21,880 nucleotides of DNA from Bryobacteraceae bacterium (lineage in GTDB: Bacteria > Acidobacteriota > Terriglobia > Bryobacterales > Bryobacteraceae). Below the pieces are notes generated by a model. It made no database searches. It was not told the origin of the DNA and worked only from the letters and a program-made list of their open reading frames with translations. Both the position numbers and the translations under genes were made by a program. The stretch covers positions 1 through 21,880 of the forward strand of contig JASHWA010000197.1 of the NCBI GenBank assembly GCA_030044325.1. The letters are read 5' to 3'. Numbering within the stretch: the stretch's first letter is position 1; the number at the start of each line of letters is the position of its first letter. Below, piece after piece: positions 16,301 through 21,880 of the stretch.

Positions 16301-18960
16301 TCCCAACCGCTCGCCGTTCCGCTCACCCGGCCCGCCCAGCGATCGAACAGCGGCGCGAGCGCCGGAATCGCCGCGGCCAGCGCGACCACCAGCGTCCACA
16401 GCCCGGGCGTGGAGGAAAACAGCCATGCGCCCAACAGCAGCAGCATCGACGCGACCGGCGCCAGGCTGCGGCGCAGATTTTCGGCGATGCGCCAGCGATT
16501 CATCACGCTCAGCGGATTGCGCACGCGCCGGCCGTTCGCATCGGGGACACACGGAAGAATCCACGGCGCGATCTGCCAGTCGCCGCGAATCCAGCGATGC
16601 TCGCGGCGGCTGTAGCCGCTGTAGGCGTGCGGAAGATTTTCGAACAGCTCGATATCGCTCGCCAGGCCCACGCCCGCGTGGGCGCCTTCGATCAGGTCGT
16701 GGCTGAGCAGCGTTTCCGTGGGAAAGCGATCGGCCAGCGCCGTGCGCATCGCGCGCACGTCGTAGATCGCCTTGCCGTGAAAAATGGCCTCCGAAAACAG
16801 GTCCTGCTGCGCGTCGGAAACGGCCTTGCAATACGGATCGGTGCCGGCCGCGGTAGCGAAAATGCGCGCGAAGCGCGTCGCGGTCGCGTTGGGAAGCGCG
16901 ATGCTGACGCGCGGCTGGATAATCGAGTATCCGGCGCGGCGCACGCGCGTTTCCGGATCGAGCTCGATGCGATTGAGCGGATGCGCGATGGTTTCGATCA
17001 TGCGCCGCGCCGTTCCCGGCGGAAGCTGCGTATCGGCGTCGAGCGTGATCACGTAGCGGACGGGCAGCGGCAAACGGCCGGCGCGGAGAATGCGCGCATC
17101 ACCTTCGCCGCACAGGTACGCGTTCAGCTCGTTCAGTTTTCCGCGCTTGCGTTCGCGGCCGATCCAGCACTCCTCGCTGGGCGACCAGGCGCGCGGGCGA
17201 TGGAACAGAAGAAAGCGCTCGCCGTAGCGCCGGTTGAGCGTCAGGATGCCGTCGCGCGCGGCGTCGAACAGCGCGCCGTCGGCCGGATGGTCCGGCTGGG
17301 GACAATCGGTGAAGTCGGAAAACAGCGCGTAGAACAGGTTCGCGTCGCGATTGGCAAGATAACGGATCTCGAGCTTCTCCAGCTCGCGCCGCACCGACGG
17401 CGGGTCGATCAGAAGCATGGGGACCACCACCAGCGTCGCGTTTTCCGGGGCGATGCCGTCGCGCAGGTCGAGCTTGGGCAGCGTACGCGGAGAAAGCAGG
17501 GTGATTACGAGCGCGTTCACAAACTGGATCGCCAGCTCGCTCAAGGGAAACAGCGCAAGCGCGCCGAAGATCGCGAGCGCGGCATAGCTACGCACGCCCT
17601 GCTCGCGCGCGAGCAGCAAAACCAGCGCAACCAGGAACGACGACAGAGCAACGGTCGCCGATAGATATACCGGCGTCGAGTAGCGGCGCACCATGCGCAC
17701 CAGACGCGCGCTCCAAGGAACGCGCGTGTGGAGTTCGCGCTCCAGTTCTTCGACGCCGGAAGAAAGCAGGAAAAACGGAACGTGCCGCGCGCCGGACTGG
17801 GCGAGCGTGACCGCGCGCCGCGCCACGTCGATTTCCGCCGCGCCGCTGTAGCGCGCGATCTGCGCGACCACGCGGCGGCACTCGTCGCGCGTTTCGAAAT
17901 CGCTCGCCGGATAGATCCGGGCGGGATCGTTGCGCAGCTCCGCTTCCACCACGCTGACGGATTCGAAGATTTTCGCGAATTCCAGGTGCGCCAGCAGCCG
18001 CAAGCTGCCGAACGCGTTGGCGGTGGACAATCGTTCGCCGGCTTCGCGCGCGTGCTCGGCTTTGACCAGAACGGGCAATGCGACGCCCAGTTTCGATTCG
18101 ATCCAGCGCTCGGCCGGCGCGAGCGCGCTTTCTTCTTCCTGAAGCTGCTCGGCGAGACACACGGCGAAGTGCGGCTCGAGGGCGCACGGCTCGGCTTCGA
18201 GGCGCGCCAGGATCCGTTCAAAATCGCCGCTTCCGCCGCGCGCGGCCGATGCGAGGCGGTTGGCCCACAGGTACGCTTCCTCGCGAAGCCCCTGCGACCG
18301 GTTCACGCGCCAGGCGACTTCGGCGAGCGCGGCGATCAGCGCGATCCGCAGCATGACCGGGAACGCCCAAATCTCGCGCATGGCCAGCGCGGGCCACGCG
18401 CGCAGGCAGGATTCGATGGCCGCTTCGGTAAGCGCGCAATCGGTGGAATCCACCAGAGTTTTCCCGATTCCGGAAATGCGCGTGAAATCCGGCCGTGGAC
18501 GCTCGCGCGGCAGGCTGCGCCGCGCCTCGGCGGCATTGGTGCGAACCAGGTACGCGTTTTCCTGAAGCCATTCGCCCGCCGCGGTGAGCGCATGATCCAG
18601 CCGCAAGGCGTCTTCGAGGTCGCCTCGCGCGGCGGTAAATTTCTGCTCGCTCGCGCGAAGCCGCACACGCGGATCGCCGGACCCGGGAGCGGTTGGAGGC
18701 GGCGCGATGCAGGCGCGAACCGCAAAGATCGCTCCCGGCCCCGCATAGCCGCGCATTTTTTCGAGGATCCGGGGAACGTCGCGCGAGCGCGCGCGCGCCA
18801 CCACCGCGATTTCTCCTTCCAGGCAGAGCGACGCGTAGCGGTCCTGCTCGGCGGGCGGGAAAGCGACGTCACCGGAGGCGTCGCGAACGCGATCGCGAAC
18901 ACCGCGCGCTATTTTCGCCGGAAAGAAGCCCACGATCAGGCGGGCGGAATCCTTTTTCAT
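10342..18960 (-). CDS. Cyclic beta-1,2-glucan synthase (NdvB/ChvB/Cgs type)
   Basis: 2872 residues, near the usual 2800-2900. The frame runs on upstream to 19200, but that part overlaps the small gene at 18990-19151, so I chose the ATG at 18958-18960. Order: a short N-terminal domain (1-90); the Cgs N-terminal region; membrane segments about 430-487; a GT84 glycosyltransferase with Asp641/Asp643 (LDADTQLP), His754 (HDLIEGAH) and HRWIRGDW (Trp790); more membrane segments about 830-990; a glycoamylase-like/transglycosylase region with GFSESAYSAID (Glu1450) and AHHQGMSL; two GH94-type sugar-binding domains (about 1600-1800 and 2070-2350); and a GH94 phosphorylase domain with GSGDWNDGMN (Asp2543, Asp2546). 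It polymerises UDP-glucose on a protein-linked primer, trims the chain and closes the ring at the inner membrane. No frameshift or missing motif was noticed. A linear beta-1,2-glucan product is the alternative. Confidence 0.92.
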   Translation of the reverse strand: MKKDSARLIVGFFPAKIARGVRDRVRDASGDVAFPPAEQDRYASLCLEGEIAVVARARSRDVPRILEKMRGYAGPGAIFAVRACIAPPPTAPGSGDPRVRLRASEQKFTAARGDLEDALRLDHALTAAGEWLQENAYLVRTNAAEARRSLPRERPRPDFTRISGIGKTLVDSTDCALTEAAIESCLRAWPALAMREIWAFPVMLRIALIAALAEVAWRVNRSQGLREEAYLWANRLASAARGGSGDFERILARLEAEPCALEPHFAVCLAEQLQEEESALAPAERWIESKLGVALPVLVKAEHAREAGERLSTANAFGSLRLLAHLEFAKIFESVSVVEAELRNDPARIYPASDFETRDECRRVVAQIARYSGAAEIDVARRAVTLAQSGARHVPFFLLSSGVEELERELHTRVPWSARLVRMVRRYSTPVYLSATVALSSFLVALVLLLAREQGVRSYAALAIFGALALFPLSELAIQFVNALVITLLSPRTLPKLDLRDGIAPENATLVVVPMLLIDPPSVRRELEKLEIRYLANRDANLFYALFSDFTDCPQPDHPADGALFDAARDGILTLNRRYGERFLLFHRPRAWSPSEECWIGRERKRGKLNELNAYLCGEGDARILRAGRLPLPVRYVITLDADTQLPPGTARRMIETIAHPLNRIELDPETRVRRAGYSIIQPRVSIALPNATATRFARIFATAAGTDPYCKAVSDAQQDLFSEAIFHGKAIYDVRAMRTALADRFPTETLLSHDLIEGAHAGVGLASDIELFENLPHAYSGYSRREHRWIRGDWQIAPWILPCVPDANGRRVRNPLSVMNRWRIAENLRRSLAPVASMLLLLGAWLFSSTPGLWTLVVALAAAIPALAPLFDRWAGRVSGTASGWDGAAGELGRATVNLAFLPHQAWLAVDAIARAIYRSGVSRRKMLEWETAEAAMTRAHRHRNATLRQMIVIAAGALALAPISNFRGSFEAAFLFLFLWAASPGLLEWLNQSGIVGRRLRPADSHYLRRQARRTWRYFDDLVNEENHWLPPDNSQLALNVEVAHRTSPTNIGLWLAAALAARDLGYITADDLLARVSKTLDTLERLERYEGHPLNWYDTRTLAPLAPRYVSTVDSGNLLASLWVLEQGFHDAIEAPMIGSAAMHGLRDTLAAAGDVANQPAFAAPVHQLRHLFRGPAEGHQAIARLRLAAAAAGFLNPPARDGEACYWLERLAGQIDAWSAFADRYLAWMNTLAHAPDSIAEELGEDWVRLRNRTLASAPSLAALANGAAPFEKWLDSRAGSLSAPVCAWLDRISREYNEAKANAARTVAGFAAAARRARDFAEAINMRFLYDPARKLFGVGYAVGAPLEFKSHYDLLASECRLASLVAIAKGDVPVAHWAALGRTRSPARGGALLLSWSGTMFEFLMPVVFVPEFADSLLASASRQAVEKQIRYGRQQAIPWGFSESAYSAIDIHRTYQYRAFGVPDLALKRDFEPDLVVAPYATMLALMIDPAGAIANLKRLEALGAAGPMGFYESIDFSRARDPAGDRGIVIYAYMAHHQGMSLAALDNVLQSNALERRFARVLRVRAFESLLYERRPVTREPHAQTERAAVIRRARVTASEHTSGLELAPHPQYPCVHLNGNGRYTLLVTRSGAGFSRWNGFDVTRWRSDVSLDSSGAFLYIRDRDDGSAWIANRAPARSHFSADRAELVTDVSEIETVTEATVAPEDDVELRRVAVSNHSSRARELEFTTYLELALAPHRADTAHPAFSKLFIETESLGNGVLIAHRRPRSPDEAPIWAAHMLTGATGEVEFETDRARFLGRGNTPENPEALGRALGGSAGAVLDPVFSLRFRARVAPRGRIDFVLLTMAAASREALLAMIETYRSRESAGRVFEMAWIRAQLEMRYLRIRPGAARSFEELAGRLLYPVAALRASPQRLARNRLGQTSLWAYGISGDLPILAVTVAESRDLALVREVLLAHAWWRAAGLRADVVILNQEAPGYDRPLRQRIEQHIEAHSAGLLDGPGGVSLRDWEAIPAEHSDLILSAASVVLSASRGSLEQQLIAPPEPAFAPAMIAPRAASSNANGAFSQDGREYTIELDAGAATPAPWVNVIANANFGAMVSESGLGCTWSINSQSNRLTPWHNDPVSDPQSEAIYLRDDGSGDIWTPTVLPIREAGAYCARHGRGYTIFEHASRGISQQLTVFVPPDRPVKVHLLRLQNDSKDRRSIGVYYFAEWMLGSVREDQQLHIRTAFDESSGALIAMQSWNSATAGRVAFAWMNPRAKSWSGDRAAFFGDGSRANPAAVARGALDKRTGAGLDPAAAFETSVVLEPGGRAEIEILIGETDSIDAVRALIHDLDPQRALTETQNFWNALLGAIQVRTPSPSADVMLNGWLLYQALSCRFWGRTAMYQSGGAFGFRDQLQDAMALVYASPEMVREHILRAASRQFVEGDVQHWWHPDTGLGVRTRCSDDLVWLAWAAAQYIKVTGDRAILDEPVAFLEGPALAANEQERMFVPSIADRTAPLVEHCRLALEHAWKLGSHGLPLIGSGDWNDGMNRVGIEGRGESVWLAWFLCATLREFAKIVDEPLYLQRAADLEAATEKTAWDGEWYVRAFFDDGSPLGSHVNREARIDSIAQSWAVISGAADPERARIAMESATRILVDDYERLIELFAPPFDHSRPHPGYIMGYPPGVRENGGQYTHAALWLAMARARMGDGEEAVRLLTMLNPVEHTSDPESVACYAGEPYAIAADVSSTPGRLGRAGWTWYTGSAAWMYRVWLEEVLGFKLRGDTLRIQPSIPDAWPGFTIAYRYRSTTYEIEVKRGGEGRDAFRLVDDGGTHRIVMGIEARARMAPAEEPAPIAANVNGDAHRLSAAEKRA

Positions 18961-18989
18961 GTGCGCTCGCTTAAAGCGTTGTGTGCCGC

Positions 18990-19151
18990 TCACCACGTGC
19001 GCCCGCGCGTGGCGCGCGCCGTCGCCGCGGCGAGGAACAGAATTGCGAAGACGACGCTTGCGAGCTTCGCCGCGATCCCCGAGTACCCCGCCATCGCCGG
19101 CGCGCCTCCGGCCGTCGTGAGTAAGGCAAACACGATCATCCAACCAGACAT
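18990..19151 (-). CDS. 53-residue membrane protein heading the glucan operon
   Basis: The ATG at 19149-19151 follows a strong AAGGAGA seven bases upstream, the best ribosome binding site in the window, which fixes this start inside a longer open frame. The protein begins MSGWMIVFALLTTAGG, has two hydrophobic stretches (about 3-22 and 26-44) and ends in a basic tail (RATRGRTW), so it is a small inner-membrane protein with the tail probably in the cytoplasm. It broadly resembles the DUF1328/YtjA-type small membrane proteins, but the match is by general pattern only. Its stop codon lies 29 bases before the glucan synthase start on the same strand, so co-transcription is expected. A role in glucan synthesis or envelope stress is possible and unproven. 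Confidence 0.72.
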   Translation of the reverse strand: MSGWMIVFALLTTAGGAPAMAGYSGIAAKLASVVFAILFLAAATARATRGRTW

Positions 19152-19464
19152 TTCGCCGTCTCCTTGCGGGGCTCGCATCGCGGCGCGAGGCGCCGGGCAT
19201 GTGCGGGCTGGTGCCTTAGAACAGGCAAGCAAGGTTCCGAACCTGCGGCGCAGGATTTTCCGGCTGTTTGCAACGCCATCCCGGCGGGCCCGGGCGCGCT
19301 GCCGGAAAAATCGTCCGTCTTCACACGGAATAAAAGGGATATCTTCCTTCGAACTTGCCTTGCTTCGCGAAGGCTCGCCTGAAACGTTTTCGCGAAATAG
19401 CGTGAGTTCAGCGGCGTCCAGTGCGGTCCCGCGCGAGTCAACGCTCCGGAGTACGCATCGAGCC
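19152..19464 (-). promoter_or_regulatory. Leader and probable promoter region of the glucan operon
   Basis: 313 bases without a convincing gene between the sigma-like gene and the small membrane protein. It holds two palindromes with the core TTCGCGAA, CTTCGCGAAG (19363-19372) and TTTCGCGAAA (19388-19397), 25 bases centre to centre. Nearer the gene it holds overlapping hairpin-forming repeats, GGTTCCGAACC (19233-19243) and CCTGCGGCGCAGG (19242-19254). I found no clear -10/-35 pair and no riboswitch I recognise. The open frame that crosses it lacks protein-like features upstream of the small gene. Confidence 0.45.
19159..19165 (-). promoter_or_regulatory. Strong Shine-Dalgarno of the small membrane protein
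   Basis: AAGGAGA on the minus strand, seven bases before the ATG. It is closer to consensus than the site of any other gene here and is the main evidence that the 53-residue gene is real. Confidence 0.8.
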
Positions 19465-19992
19465 TTATGCCGCGGCGTTGTCGAAGCTGTGCTGCTGTTG
19501 CGCCGCCTTATGACTTTCCTGGATGCGCGCCGCACGTTTTTCCACGCGCGAACGCGCCGCCCTCCGCGCCCGCAGCAGCCGGATGCGAATGGCGGTTTCG
19601 GTGACGCCCTGCTTGCGCGCGATCTCTTCCGCGGTGACGCCGCACATCTGTTGTTCGAGCAAGGCGCGATCGCACGGCCGGCAGATTTTCAGAATGCGCG
19701 CGACGTCGATCGCCGCCAGGTTCACACCGCCCTTGGTGCTCAGTTCGGGCAGCGCCTGATAAGCGGGCTCGCTGCGCAGCACGCTGCGATATACATTGAG
19801 CGCGATCGTGTTCACCCAGGTAACCACCAGGTTGTCATTGCGAAGTTGTGAGAGCCGCTCCCATCCTCTGGCCCAGGCAGCCTGTGCGACTTCTCTGGCG
19901 CGGTCCCTGGGAGCGCCGCGGGACAGCAGCAATCGCACGGTCAGATCGAATCCTCGTTGATAAGCTTGTCCGTATTCGTCTCTGGTCATCAT
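19465..19992 (-). CDS. ECF-type sigma-factor-like protein
   Basis: 175 residues, about the length of ECF sigma factors. Residues 25-75 look like region 2: RDRAREVAQAAWARGWERL, then TWVNTIALNVYRSVLR, where family members have the (W)xxxIAxNxxxDxxR helix. Residues 92-150 look like region 4, with a helix-turn-helix GVTAEEIARKQGVTETAIRI (119-138) and a basic recognition side (RLLRARRAARSR). The tail (152-175) is Gln/His/Ala-rich and not conserved-looking. It would direct RNA polymerase to a small set of promoters. No anti-sigma gene is adjacent. It lies upstream of, and on the same strand as, the glucan operon, 313 bases away, and is divergent from the winged-helix/TPR gene. Two ATGs are adjacent at 19987-19992. 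Region 2 is weaker than usual, so a sigma-like regulator is the alternative. Confidence 0.72.
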   Translation of the reverse strand: MMTRDEYGQAYQRGFDLTVRLLLSRGAPRDRAREVAQAAWARGWERLSQLRNDNLVVTWVNTIALNVYRSVLRSEPAYQALPELSTKGGVNLAAIDVARILKICRPCDRALLEQQMCGVTAEEIARKQGVTETAIRIRLLRARRAARSRVEKRAARIQESHKAAQQQHSFDNAAA

Positions 19993-20337
19993 TAGTTCGT
20001 GTCCGCTTTCGTCGGATCATTAGCGCAACCGGCCTAGGTGCACACCGAAGGCCAGAACGGGTGGTAACGGGCGGCGTAACCCGATCAATCAAGCGCGTCT
20101 TTGGCGCGGACGGCGCGCAGGCCGGCAACGCGCGCCGTAAGTTTTACGTTTCGATGCAGATTCTGCCGCTCGTCGAAGCGCGGAACGCTCTAAAACGTTA
20201 TTTCTGAAAACGGAACAGGGTAAGCGGCATCTACATAAGCGGATGGAGCGAGTTGTGACGCGTACGCGCGATGCGACAAACTCGCGGGCGCGTTATTTCG
20301 GTCGCACAGAATCGAATTTTCGCGCGGAGAACCGGTT
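19993..20337. promoter_or_regulatory. Divergent intergenic region between sigma-like and winged-helix/TPR genes
   Basis: 345 bases without a supported gene; an open frame across part of it is Arg-rich and unconvincing. Structures seen: CGGGT (20058-20062) and ACCCG (20079-20083) as arms of a loose inverted repeat; CGTAA-GTT-TTACG near 20136-20148; two copies of TAAGCGG 15 bases apart (20221-20227, 20236-20242); and the perfect palindrome CGCGTACGCG (20259-20268). The stretch 20190-20215 is more AT-rich than its surroundings. Both promoters must lie here, but I cannot place them. Confidence 0.4.
20326..20330 (+). promoter_or_regulatory. Ribosome binding site supporting the GTG start at 20338
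   Basis: GGAGA followed by seven bases and GTG. It supports the non-ATG start of the winged-helix/TPR protein, since no in-frame ATG is near. Confidence 0.65.
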
Positions 20338-21714
20338 GTGAAACGGTACGAAGAAGAACCCATTGCTCAAGACCTCTCGCCGGAAGCGGTGCAAAGCGAG
20401 GTCGAACGGATTTTGGCCAGCGACAAGTTTGCGCGCTCCAAGCGTTTGCGCAGCCTGCTCCGCTTCACGGTCAACCAGACGCTCGAAGGCCACGCGGACT
20501 CGCTCAAGGAGTACGTGATCGGAACCGAGGTGCTCAAGAAGCCGGACAGCTACGATCCGCGCCGGGATTCGCTGGTGCGGGTGCTCGCCAGCCGTCTGCG
20601 CGTCAAGCTGAAGGAGTATTACAACAACGGCGGCAGCGACGATCCGCTGGTGATCGAATTTCCCAAAGGCAAGTACGTTCCGCGCTTCCAGCGGCGGGAG
20701 CAGCTTCAAACCGAGCTCGAGAAAAAGTTGCGCGCCCGAAACGCTTTTTCCCGCGGACGTTTTTTGCTGATCCGGCCTAGCGAAGAGGCGCTGTCTGAAG
20801 CCGTCGGGCATTTTGAAGAGTCGGCCGATGCCGATCCCGAGTGGGCGCCGGCGCACGTTCATCTCGCGCTGGCCTACGCGTTCCAGGGATTTCTGGGACT
20901 GCGGCGGCCGCGCGAGGTGTGGCCGGGCGCGCACGCGCAGGGCGAAGCCGCGCTCGAAATCGACGAAATGTCGCCGGAAGCGCACATCGCGATGGGAATG
21001 TTCCACGCCTTCTACAACTGGTCCTGGCGCGATGCGGAATCGCATATTCAAAAGGCCATCGACCGCGATTCCTACTCGGGCGCCGGGCGCCTGTGGCGCG
21101 CGATCGCGATCCTGGTTCCGTTCGGAAAGCTGCGCGAAGCCGAGGAGGAGCTGGGCAAGGCGGGCGAGCTCGCGCCGCCGCCGTTCCTCGAGGAGGGACG
21201 CCTGCTGACGCATTATTTTTCCGGACGCCACGAGGACGTCATTCGCGAAACCGAGCAGCTCAATCATGCCCGCGGGCTGGCGCTCGCGTGGCGAATCTGG
21301 CTGCGCGGCTGCGCGCTGGCCGCGACCGGCAAGATGCGGGAAGCGATCGAGCTGTTGAGCGGCGTACAGGACGACCGGTCCCGGGTGATCGCGACGCTGG
21401 GCCATCTTTACGCGCTCTCGGGCGATCCGGAAAGCGCGCGGAAGATGAGCGCCCGCCTCGAAGAGCGCCGCAACAACGGCGTGTGGGTTCCCAATTACGA
21501 TCGCGCGCTGATCGCGGCGGGCCTCGGCGAGCAGGACAAGGCGATGTCGCTGATTCAGGATGCGTGCCGCGAAAATGAGCCGTGGATGGTGTTTCTCTCG
21601 CTTGATCCGCGCATGGGCGCGCTGCGCTCGGTCCCGCGCTTCGGCGGATTTATCCGGCGCGTGTTCGCGGAAAACGACCCTGCGCCGGTGGAAGACGAAG
21701 CTCAGACGGAATAG
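20338..21714 (+). CDS. Winged-helix-like plus TPR regulatory protein
   Basis: 458 residues from a GTG with a good ribosome binding site. Residues 14-117 form a compact domain: helices SEVERILASDKFARSKRLRS and LLRFTVNQTLEG, then KEYVIGTEVL, DPRRDSLVRVLASRLRVKLK and the strand pair IEFPKGKYVPRF. I know this winged-helix-like module from many Acidobacteriota proteins, where it precedes a membrane segment and TPR or TolB repeats. Here a charged link (118-140) leads straight to TPR-like helical repeats (about 150-435), for example AVGHFEESADADPEWAPAHV and AHIAMGMFHAFYNWSWRDAE. No membrane segment or enzyme domain is seen, so it is probably a soluble DNA-binding or scaffold protein. It is divergent from the sigma-like gene. 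Its target is unknown. Confidence 0.75.
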   Translation: MKRYEEEPIAQDLSPEAVQSEVERILASDKFARSKRLRSLLRFTVNQTLEGHADSLKEYVIGTEVLKKPDSYDPRRDSLVRVLASRLRVKLKEYYNNGGSDDPLVIEFPKGKYVPRFQRREQLQTELEKKLRARNAFSRGRFLLIRPSEEALSEAVGHFEESADADPEWAPAHVHLALAYAFQGFLGLRRPREVWPGAHAQGEAALEIDEMSPEAHIAMGMFHAFYNWSWRDAESHIQKAIDRDSYSGAGRLWRAIAILVPFGKLREAEEELGKAGELAPPPFLEEGRLLTHYFSGRHEDVIRETEQLNHARGLALAWRIWLRGCALAATGKMREAIELLSGVQDDRSRVIATLGHLYALSGDPESARKMSARLEERRNNGVWVPNYDRALIAAGLGEQDKAMSLIQDACRENEPWMVFLSLDPRMGALRSVPRFGGFIRRVFAENDPAPVEDEAQTE

Positions 21715-21730
21715 GCGGGCGGACGGGTAG

Positions 21731-21844
21731 TTTGCTGGTTCTACCCCCGCACTTGCGCACGGCGTTTGCTGGTTTTTACCCGCGTAATTGCTCGCGCGGG
21801 TCGTTAATTTTGTCTTACCCGCGCCATTGCTGGCGCGGCTCGCT
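21731..21844 (+). repeat. Cluster of three degenerate hairpin repeat units
   Basis: Three units with TACCC starting at 21742, 21777 and 21816. The first two share the exact 10-mer TTTGCTGGTT (21731-21740, 21765-21774). Unit two forms ACCCGCG (21778-21784) paired with CGCGGGT (21795-21801) around TAATTGCTCG. Unit three forms CCGCGCC (21819-21825) paired with GGCGCGG (21832-21838) around ATTGCT. The first unit is decayed. A related copy lies at 6301-6324. The pattern resembles a dispersed intergenic repeat family. Confidence 0.65.
21778..21815 (+). terminator. Possible terminator of the winged-helix/TPR gene
   Basis: The 7-base stem ACCCGCG/CGCGGGT is followed by CGTTAATTTTGTC, moderately T-rich. 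It lies 64 bases past the stop codon. The T-tract is interrupted, so this is a candidate only; it is also part of the repeat cluster. Confidence 0.35.
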
Positions 21845-21880
21845 GAAAATTTATTGGATCCGGATCCTTTAGCCGAATTT

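Noticed and set aside
10372..18900. Long plus-strand open frames (300 to over 700 codons) opposite the glucan synthase, at 10372-11832, 12535-14685, 15820-17664 and 17728-19851
   Set aside because: Their translations are Arg-, Ala-, Gln- and His-rich with no domain, no ribosome binding site and no hydrophobic core, as expected from the complement of a GC-rich gene. The minus strand carries clear catalytic motifs over the whole length.
18961..19200. Upstream extension of the glucan synthase frame by 80 codons
   Set aside because: It overlaps the small membrane gene, which has a strong ribosome binding site, and the extra residues are Arg-rich and unlike an N-terminal domain.
19200..19270. Riboswitch (for example a cyclic di-GMP type) in the glucan operon leader
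   Set aside because: Hairpins are present, but I could not match the conserved core of any riboswitch class I know.
19848..20207. 119-codon plus-strand frame in the divergent intergenic region
   Set aside because: It overlaps the start of the sigma-like gene, is Arg-rich, and shows no domain or ribosome binding site.

Overview
The window is high-GC bacterial DNA with dense, mostly intact genes. The source is most likely a member of the Acidobacteriota, close to the Solibacter/Bryobacter group. This is inferred from gene style and was not tested: a Hanks-type Ser/Thr kinase of the acidobacterial type, a LiaF-like/LytS/LytTR signalling cluster, a regulator with an N-terminal winged-helix-like domain and TPR repeats, a short zinc-ribbon protein and a very large cyclic glucan synthase. 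I saw no tRNA, rRNA, CRISPR array, transposase or phage gene.

Layout. Positions 1-167 hold the 3' end of purE. On the minus strand follow a crotonase-fold enzyme (201-986), a transglutaminase-like cysteine enzyme (1057-1674) and a lipoprotein with two Ig-like repeats (1682-2269); the last two look like an operon. A 30-base divergent gap leads to a zinc-ribbon protein (2300-2587). Next is a plus-strand signalling operon (2690-6272): a LiaF-like membrane protein, a LytS-type histidine kinase, and a single protein joining a Ser/Thr kinase, a receiver domain and a LytTR DNA-binding domain. A secreted S9 peptidase follows (6404-8512).

Positions 8528-19151 form a minus-strand operon of three genes: a 53-residue membrane protein, a 2872-residue cyclic beta-1,2-glucan synthase, and an ABC exporter whose start codon overlaps the synthase stop codon by one base. 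The exporter is a good candidate for moving the glucan out, as NdvA/ChvA do in rhizobia. Upstream lie a gene for an ECF-sigma-like protein (19465-19992) and, divergent from it, a winged-helix-like/TPR protein (20338-21714). The window ends in a cluster of hairpin repeats whose conserved loop also occurs near 6301.

Two modules stand out. The first is an envelope-sensing cascade in which Ser/Thr and His-Asp signalling meet in one polypeptide. The second is a self-contained synthesis-and-export operon for periplasmic or extracellular glucan, with possible regulators next to it. The long open frames opposite the glucan synthase, the kinase fusion and the peptidase are judged to be artefacts of high GC content.
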